From Rheum nobile (taxonomy: Eukaryota; Streptophyta; Magnoliopsida; Caryophyllales; Polygonaceae), in assembly GCA_027886185.1 (NCBI GenBank), contig WOAB01000563.1, forward strand, positions 7,130,001-7,194,000: a stretch of 64,000 nt of DNA, given 5' to 3'. Positions 57,427-64,000 of this stretch are shown piece by piece. The position numbers were made by a program, and so were the translations under genes. Numbering within the stretch: the first letter of the stretch is position 1; each line of letters starts with the position of its first letter. The notes under the pieces are model-generated. The model saw only the letters and a program-made list of their open reading frames with translations, was not told the DNA's origin and searched no databases.

Positions 57427-59603
57427 TTATCCACATAAGAGATCCGCAATGCTGGACGTTGTGGTGTGCTGGCGAGGAAGCGTCTTCCACCACTTGACAA
57501 ACGTAGACTCGTTGAGGAAGATGTCTCCACCAAGCTGTCCTGTTCGAACCCATAGAGATACGTCTCTCTCTAACCGTAGGATCCTCTCCTTCACATTTTC
57601 AAACGGTATCTTGCTCAGACTGATGATAATGTGGAGCTCTTCAATCTCCGCCCAGACGCAGGATTCCGGAATGGACTGAGCCTCCATCTTCATTGCGTGC
57701 TCCCGCCACCTCTGCACAAACTTGTACCTGTTCGGCCTGCCCTTCAGCATGTACGGCCCCGTGCTTTCGTTTAGGGAGTGGCGGTAGTAGTTGGCGATAT
57801 CCAGAGGCTCGACAATACGCCTGTACTTTGTACCGAGCTCAATCCAGTCCTTGCGCCCCTCGAACTCATCAGGGAGTTCGTATCTCTTCAGCATCTCAAT
57901 TATCTCGTCCCACATGCCCGCTAGCTCCAATCTTTTGACATTGCTGTTGAAGTCTTCTAGATCCTTCTGGATTTTGAACGCGTCGTAGTATCCTACCTTC
58001 CTCGCCTCGCACCTCTCTTGGTAGCTCTGAAGCATGTTTAGCCCGACTTCAATCTTCCGTCTGTTGTTGTCTATCTTCATTTGGTTCCTCATCTTTTGGT
58101 TTTCCAGCTCCCCTGCAGCTCGAAGACACAGCCTTGCTCTCGTGTTCTGGAATTACACAAGCAAAAACTCAGCACAAACAGGCGACAAGCGCGCTTGAGA
58201 TTCGATCAAGACAAACGAAAAAGGTAACTTACAATGCCCAAGTCTCTCAAGGCTGTCCCTATACTGCCTGCAGCGGTAAGAGGAACGTCTTCAAGACAAT
58301 CCAAATACGCCACGTTTCGCATTGCCAAGCTCTCTTGTAGCTCGGCTTCATACCCCAAATGATCTTTCAAGCTTCTATGTGCAGCTTCCATGGCTTCTGC
58401 TTCTGAAGCCCACTGAAGACTATAAAACAGGAGCTGAAGCACGGCATTCGGGTTCTCCACAACCATAAGCCTCCCATTGCCAGCGCAGAACACGTACGTC
58501 CCAAACGGCTTGTAAGGGCTGAGCTCAACAAAGTGGGCGACCTTCTCCAGCAACGGGTTAGTGGACCCCATGAACTTGCACGCCGCGTGACTCGCCACGG
58601 ATGCTGCATTCCTCATGATCACGAAAAAGAATCCCGAAGCCTCGGCTGACCTGCTGATGTATTCGCTGGCAAAGAGGGCGGAGTTCGGATTGCAGTAGTG
58701 GAGGACGGGACGGAAAACCGTCTGTTGCTCGTCTATAGACGAGAGGGGCGAGAGCGAGACTCGCGGGATGATGTCGTATCTCGTGACGAAGTGCTTGAAG
58801 TGGCGAGCCCAGCTCTCCCGCTTGGTCGCGTGGTGGAGGATTTGGTCGCCCACGAGAGGCGAACCGAAGGTTATGCAGTGTGGTGGTGGAAGGAGTTGAT
58901 GGCTTGATTGGTTCTTGTGGTTTTCCAAGTACCAGAGTGTTGCAAAGATTGCAATTGGGGCGCCTGTGGAGTGCCCTGTGAATACTATCTGCTTCTTGCC
59001 TGATGCTGCTTTCTCCACCTAAGGATTTCCAAGGTTTGATTTTAGTTTATTTTGCAGCCTAGATTTATCCATCATGATAAAAACAATACAGATCATATCA
59101 ACCTGCTCCAAATGAAAAAGAATGGAAAATTTTAAACCAAATTGCTCACTTTAATGTGTAAATTCTCACTTTAATGTGTAAAAAAACAATACATGTATAA
59201 TTCTCACTTTAATGTGTAAAAAAAAGACAAGCTAGAAACTTTATGCTTCATTAGTGTTAGAATTTGAGATTGTTACCTCGGTTATGAAGGATGGATCCAG
59301 TAGAAGTGCTTCGAATCTACGAAGAAAAGCTCCATTGACCACAACAGCTTCAGCTTTACCAATACTCCTGAGGGAAGGGAAGAGATGAAGGTTGACCGTT
59401 GACTCACCAAAGGCCTTGCCACCATGAAACCAATCATCCACCGTCCATGAACCAGCGAATCCAATCAGCGCCGTTGATGCGCCTGTGCTTTGGACTACGA
59501 AGGGCTTTCCATGGGGATCCTTGTGGGCAGCTATGGCCACGGAACAAGCTCTGATGATCAGCTCTTTTGTCAATCCTATTCTTTCAAGCGTCTCTCCTTC
59601 CAT
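57427..59603 (-). CDS. EDS1: EDS1, lipase-like immune regulator (three exons)
   Basis: Exons on the minus strand: 59603-59277 (109 codons), 59018-58233 (262 codons), 58146-57427 (239 codons plus stop); introns have GT-AG ends and phase 0. The product is about 610 residues, normal for EDS1. The N-terminal lipase-like domain has FTGHSTG (Ser126), TRYDIIPR (Asp191) and KDHLGYE (His329), the Ser-Asp-His triad positions. The C-terminal EP domain has YYDAFKIQKDLEDFNSNVKR, GMWDEIIEML, YRRIVEPLDIANYYRH, GPYMLKGRPNRY and STFVKWWKTLP. In plants EDS1 pairs with PAD4 or SAG101 in cytosol and nucleus to relay signals from TIR-type NLR receptors. The EP domain is about 30 residues shorter than in Arabidopsis between REHAMKMEAQ and CVWAEIEEL. 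No nonsense or frameshift is seen, and no partner gene is nearby. Confidence 0.94.
59146..59220. repeat. Short repeat in EDS1 intron 1
   Basis: Three copies of a block containing ctcactttaatgtgtaaa between the first two exons, with unequal spacing. Confidence 0.75.
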
Positions 59604-59681
59604 GCCCCTTTTTCTTGATTTTGTTGAGATGAATTGGAGATGGAAAGTGTGATATTTTCAGGATTTGTAAGCCGCCCCTTG

Positions 59682-59689
59682 TATAATAT
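59682..59689 (-). promoter_or_regulatory. EDS1: Possible EDS1 TATA box
   Basis: Minus-strand ATATTATA about 80 bases before the start codon, a plausible distance for a short 5' UTR. A W-box-like TTGACT lies near 60060, but that is inside a candidate transposon LTR. There is no other support. Confidence 0.3.
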
Positions 59690-59962
59690 GGTGGGACCCA
59701 ATATGGAGTGCTAAGCTACCTAACTTTTCTTTCTAAAAATTAGCCTTTTCGGGTGCGCTGTATTGTTGCACCGTTGCCCGTTGGGTTGTCTTATAAGAGC
59801 AATTTTTCAGGAGTTCGACTGCATTTAATCATTTATTGTATCTTTCTCCTATTGTTACAAATTTGGATATATGTCCAATTTTCAACTATTAACCTTACTC
59901 ACTCCATTTTCTTAGTATTATAAAGTAGTTTTTTTTTTCTACCAATTTGATTGTTTATCCTG

Positions 59963-60396
59963 TGTGATAGCAAAAATTTGTACCATTAAATCAACGAAAC
60001 CGACGACGATAGATCTTCCAAGAGCCCGATCAACGAACCAGATCTGCATCAAAAAAATGAGTCAACGGGAGGGTCGGATCTCCCCTAAAGCCCCTCTGAC
60101 GCTCAAGTCAGATAAAGATAATCACCAATTCTCCCTAAGCTATCCATTGATTTCTAATGGAGGCTGCTCAAAGAAAAAGAACGTAGGAAGAAGAAAAAGA
60201 TGCTAGGTTTTTATGGTACTTATTACCTGGGCTCTCATTGTAATCTTCCTAATGAGCCTATCACTTAATAGACTCGTTGAGGATCAAAAGGCTACATCAT
60301 TAATTATCCTTTATTTTTCTTCTATAATTAATTACCTTATTAATTGGGAAAATAACTAATTAAAATAATTTAGGAAATACATAATTTCCCTCATCA
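59963..60396 (-). repeat. Candidate LTR of a Tat-like element, minus strand
   Basis: Plus-strand ends tgtgatagc and ccctcatca give TG...CA. On its right is a purine tract (complement of ttttgcccctcg, 60397-60408). Inside, the minus strand contains tgacttgagcgtcagagg, close to the motif found after pol in Y and W. No partner LTR or coding part was found in the window. Confidence 0.4.
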
Positions 60397-60775
60397 TTTT
60401 GCCCCTCGGGCTTCTGAGGTTGGTGCAAGCTCGGGAGGCCGAACCCGCACGCTAATAATGTTCCATGAAACTAGACCGACTTCGGTCAAGCGGACCCCTC
60501 TTGAAGACGGATCATGTCAGGTTGTGCGACCTTACAGAAGCTTCTTTTTTGGCATTCTGGCATATGGCACGATTTAGAACCATTTACTTGTTGACCTCAC
60601 AATTCGGGGGCCTTGATTGGGGAACAACGACTTGTTGATCCGCCACATCTCATAATCTATTCCGGGTAAGTAGCAACATGCTAGCTTGACTTTGTGCGAG
60701 TCTGGGGCGATCGTTTCAAGGTCGGCCATGTACCGCCTCTCTGCGGCCCGCATTCCGCGTTGTTCGATTGGTGTT
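60397..60775. other. Spacer between candidate LTR and 95-bp array
   Basis: Apart from the candidate polypurine tract at its left end and a degenerate unit of the neighbouring array near 60690-60770, nothing is recognised. Confidence 0.4.
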
Positions 60776-61630
60776 CACTTGAACATCGAGTTGCTAATTC
60801 GGAGTGGTCATGGGGATGCAGCACTTACCGACCCTCCATGGACCACGTCGCGGCCTATTTGAGCGGCATTCACCGGCTCAGGCTAGTTGCAATCCGGGGT
60901 GGTCACAAGAGAGCAGCACTCACTGACTCGCTATGGCCCATCGACCGCCCTATTTGTGCGGCACTCACCGGCTCAGGCTATTTGCAATCCGGGGTGGTCA
61001 CAAGTGAACAGCATTCACTGACTCGCTATGGCCCACCGACCGGCCTATTTGAGCGGCACTCACCGGCTCAGGCTATCTGCAATCCGGGGTGGTCACAAGA
61101 GAACAGTACTCACTGACTCGCTATGGCCCACCGACCGCCCTATTTGAGCGGCACTCACCGGCTCAGGCTATTTGCAATCCGAGGTGGTCACAGGAGAGCA
61201 ACACCCACTGACTCGCTATGGCTCACTGACCGGCCTATTTGAGCGGCATTCGCCGGCTCGGGCTAGTTGCAATCCGGGGTGGTCACAGGAGATCAGCACT
61301 CACTGACTCGCTATGGCCCACCGACCAACCTATTTGAGCGGCACTCACCGGCTCAGGCTATTTGCAATCCGGGGTGGTCACAGGAGAGCAGCACTCACTG
61401 ACTCGCTATGGCCCACCGACCAGCCTATTTGAGCGGCACTCACCGGCTCGGGCTAGTTGCAATCCGGGGTGGTCACAAGAGAACAGTACTCACTGATTCT
61501 CTATGGCCCACCGACCGGCCTATTTGAGCGGCACTCACCGACTTGGGCTATTTGAGCGACGCTTGTCGGCTCGACTCTGCGGTTGGTCGTGGAGGTTGCG
61601 GGAGTTCAGCACTCACTGACTCGCTGTGAC
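60776..61630. repeat. 95-bp tandem repeat array, about nine units
   Basis: The block caccggctcaggctatttgc starts at 60871, 60966, 61061, 61156, 61251, 61346, 61441 and 61536: a constant 95-bp period with no indel. The first (60776) and last units are degenerate. 95 is not a multiple of 3, so the open frame across it (60694-61116) is not a gene. Confidence 0.93.
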
Positions 61631-61904
61631 CCACACTCGCTTCCTGAACTTAGGAGTTTTGCTCTGTGCTTTCTTGGCTTGTTCTAACTTGTATAAAAGT
61701 CAACAACTTGTATAAAAGTCAACAACTTGTGCTTCGTAGCGTTGCAGCTAGCGTGGAAGCTAGTGCAATTTTTGTTTTTGAGCTGGTCTTGTGCAGTCTA
61801 AGCTTGTAAGATCAATATCAGCTGCAAAGGAATAGACAGTGCCCCACTGACGATACTAAATATCAGTAATGTTGACAATAATCAAAAGAAGGGATGAGGG
61901 TTGT

Positions 61905-62485
61905 TGGCAACTCATGCCCTAGTAGCCCAAGGCTAATAAAATAAAGTTTGATGGAGTTAGTGCCCTTGTTGCCCGTAGGCTGATATAATAAGATGGCAGC
62001 TCGTGCCCCTGCGGCCGTAGCCTAATAGAATAAGATGGCAGCTCGTGCCCCTGCGGCCATAGCCTAATAGAATAAGATGGAAACTCGTGCCCCTACGACC
62101 CGTAGGCTAATAAGATGACAGCTCATGCCCCTGCAACCCGTAGGCTAATAAGATGACAACTCGTGCCCCTGCAACCCGTAGGCTAATAGAATGGCAGCTC
62201 GTGCCCCTACAACCCGTAAGCTAATGAGATGGCAGCTCGTGCCCCTGCAGCCCGTAGGCTAATAGAATAAGATGACAGCTCGTGTCCCTGCAACCCGTAG
62301 GCTTGATGACAACTCGTGCCCCTATAGCCCATAGGCTAATAGAATGGCAGCTCGTGCCCCTGTAACCCATAGGCTAATGAAATGGCAGCTCGTGCCCCTG
62401 CAGCCCGTAGGCTAATAGAATAAGATGACAGCTCGTGCCCCTGCAACCCGTAGGCTAATAAGATGGCAGCTCGTGCCTCTATGCT
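61905..62485. repeat. Tandem array of about 35-43-bp units, about 15 copies
   Basis: Units contain cagctcgtgcccctgc, then a variable arccc, then gtaggctaata. Length differs by the presence or absence of gaata between units. It is separate from and unrelated to the 95-bp array, 275 bp away. Confidence 0.9.
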
Positions 62486-63043
62486 CAATCATAGAATAAA
62501 TAGTTCATGCATAATAAACAGATTTTGGTCTAGTGTCATTATCAAAAGTCAACGCAGAGAACATTGCAAAATTATGAACATTTTGGGGTTCACGGTAGCT
62601 TGTACCCCCGTGGCATGTCAGCCTGTTGCTTCAAGCATTCTGTGAGATGTGTCAGACTATATGATCATTTATCATGGATATAATAGAAAGAGCTGAAAAC
62701 TTAGCTCTCATGTTCTCTTTTGTTGGCCGTTGTCGTTGTTCAACCGTCCCATGCCCCAGACCTCAGTCTCGACGCCGTGATCGTCGGATTTTGATGGCTA
62801 TTGCTTGGATCTCACTTCTATGCGTTTTGATGATGGTTCGGTTTGAACTTGGACAAATATGTAAATTGGACTTCTCTTCTGGATGCACTTGACCACATCC
62901 ATGCTTAAAAGATTCATCATAATATTTACAGATAGGTTCTCGTGATCCCAAGCATCCAAGTGAAACATAGTCAAATATACCGAATAGCTCCATGATCTTG
63001 TTTTGCAATATGTTCCCTGTGTATTCACCATTCGTTGCAGCCA
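62486..63043. other. Unassigned sequence
   Basis: A minus-strand frame (62763-63044) is open for 93 codons next to the RRP6-like fragment, but it matches no family I know and may be non-coding. Confidence 0.3.
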
Positions 63044-63259
63044 TTATTCATTACTTTGCATCCAAATACGCTCGAACAATTGGTTTGTATTCTTGACCAG
63101 AATGTTATGCTCATCTTGTGGCATTGGAATGGTTGGCATATGAAACGGAACCTTCGGCTTTGTCGTGACAACCTTCTTATCCTTCTTCATTGCTCTCACC
63201 GATGACTCTTTCATCTTAATACCACCTTGCACTTCGTTATTGTAATGTTTATAATCCAA
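63044..63259 (-). pseudogene. Fragment of an RRP6-like exosome exonuclease gene
   Basis: The segment KPKVPFHMPTIPMPQDEHNI followed by LVKNTNQLFERIWMQ resembles the stretch ahead of the 3'-5' exonuclease domain of plant RRP6-like proteins, as I recall it. It stops after WMQSNE, where the family continues, and no exonuclease motif (DEDD) is nearby. Probably a single exon or captured piece. In the intact protein this region precedes the catalytic domain that trims and degrades nuclear RNA. Confidence 0.5.
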
Positions 63260-64000
63260 AGTTGTAATATGTAAACTCTTGTTGTCTTTATGTTCTAAGC
63301 TAATGCACTAGGCTAGGTAGAGGTTAGGAATTTTAGGAGACATGGACATGAGTGACCGAGCCATGGTTGGCTCAATGAGACTTAGCCATCTTTGGCTAAG
63401 TAACTCATGAGCCTCATTTGCTTGACCGTGTGTTTCTGTTATTGCTCTTGGGCCTATTCTCCACTTGCCGATTGTATTGGGCCTCTTCTTGTTGATGGGC
63501 CTTGGCTCGCGTTGTTGGACGTGGCCCCTTCCTTCAGCTTGCAAGACGGCGTCGTTTGAGGCATTTCTAAGGCTGCCTTATAAGGGACTCCGATACCCTA
63601 ATTTGGTAACCTCTGGTTGTCACTGTAGAATCTCGCCGTTTGGAAGTTTTCTGAGAATGGCTCCTTGAGAGTGAATCTCACCTACTCCTTGGTGGATTCC
63701 GATGGTGCCAGAGATTGAGAGATAGAGAAAGAAAGAGACAAAAGAAATAGAGAAAGAGAGAGTGCTCGGAGCACTGTGGTTGCTCGATTGTGTGAAGCTT
63801 GCTTGAAGGCTTCTCTGTGTCCTTCTAGGGGACTTGCTTCTTCTCTTTTCTCTGTTCTTGTCTTGCTCCTGTGCCTTGTTTCTTCTCTTGTTCCTTTCTT
63901 TTGCCGCCTGTGTGCTTTCTTTGTAACTGTGAGACTCTTGAGGCCTGTGTTGCCTAGTGGATTTGGTTGAGTCTCCCCTCTTGAGGCTCCGCAGACGTAG
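63260..64000. other. Unassigned sequence at right edge
   Basis: No gene supported. It has a purine-rich run (63715-63765) and a pyrimidine-rich, cttctc-type stretch (63835-63905), as often found in promoters or 5' leaders. It could be the start of a gene or LTR lying mainly outside the window. Confidence 0.3.

Noticed and set aside
59964..60206. 80-codon plus-strand frame upstream of EDS1
   Set aside because: It lies in the candidate LTR and is Lys/Arg-rich by composition, with no similarity recognised.
60694..61116. 140-codon frame over the 95-bp array
   Set aside because: The repeat period is not a multiple of three, and the peptide repeats do not keep frame.
1..64000. CRISPR array, bacterial operon or phage features
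   Set aside because: Repeats here are LTRs, microsatellites and plant tandem arrays. No spaced direct repeats with unique spacers and no cas-like genes were seen.
1..64000. tRNA or rRNA genes
   Set aside because: Only primer-binding sites complementary to tRNA ends were found. No cloverleaf with A and B boxes was recognised.

Overview
The window is a transposon-rich stretch of a flowering-plant nuclear genome. The evidence is plant-type Ty3/gypsy and Ty1/copia retrotransposons with plant primer-binding sites, and one intact plant immunity gene, EDS1, with three exons. A dicot is very likely because EDS1 and Athila/Tat elements occur together. The spacing of the EDS1 C-terminal domain resembles asterid copies, but the species cannot be fixed from this sequence. 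About 85-90% of the window is LTR retrotransposon sequence in nested layers. I use working labels T1, T2, V, A, X, Y, Z, W and D for the elements. Layout, left to right: T1 (1-6128, minus strand) is a gag-only gypsy element. It is inserted in the gag of a relative, T2 (6129-10934, minus strand), whose remainder lies off the left edge. T2 sits in the pol of a copia element V (10935-11740 and 16630-17263), which is also broken by an Athila-like derivative A (11756-16629). V abuts copia element X (17423-55962) at a rearranged junction. X carries inside its leader the Tat-type gypsy element Y (17834-48856, TSD ATTTT). Y in turn carries three younger insertions: Athila-type Z (22045-33180, TSD GGCCT), gag-only W (36225-39576, minus strand, TSD AATAC) and a decayed Athila D (41353-48241, TSD GCTAT/ACTAT). 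The order of events is therefore readable: X first, then Y into X, then Z, W and D into Y, and T1 after T2. EDS1 (57427-59603, minus strand) is the only clearly functional host gene. It starts about 1.5 kb beyond the X 3' LTR. On its other side lie a candidate LTR and two tandem-repeat arrays (95-bp and about 40-bp units), then a short RRP6-like exonuclease gene fragment. Three signals stand out beyond ordinary annotation. First, several retrotransposon families are peppered with short GC-rich inverted-repeat modules of about 12-15 bp. They occur in LTRs, in UTRs and in frame inside gag-pol, each family has its own core, and the copy number differs between the two LTRs of one element. Second, four Athila-type 3' regions share a conserved RNA-like module: a pair of hairpins capped by GNRA tetraloops, with compensatory base changes. 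Third, each of those regions has two copies of its polypurine tract about 560-600 bp apart, and the variant used matches between the two copies within each element. All calls come from reading the sequence by eye. Lineage names below family level are from protein motifs and were not checked by database search.
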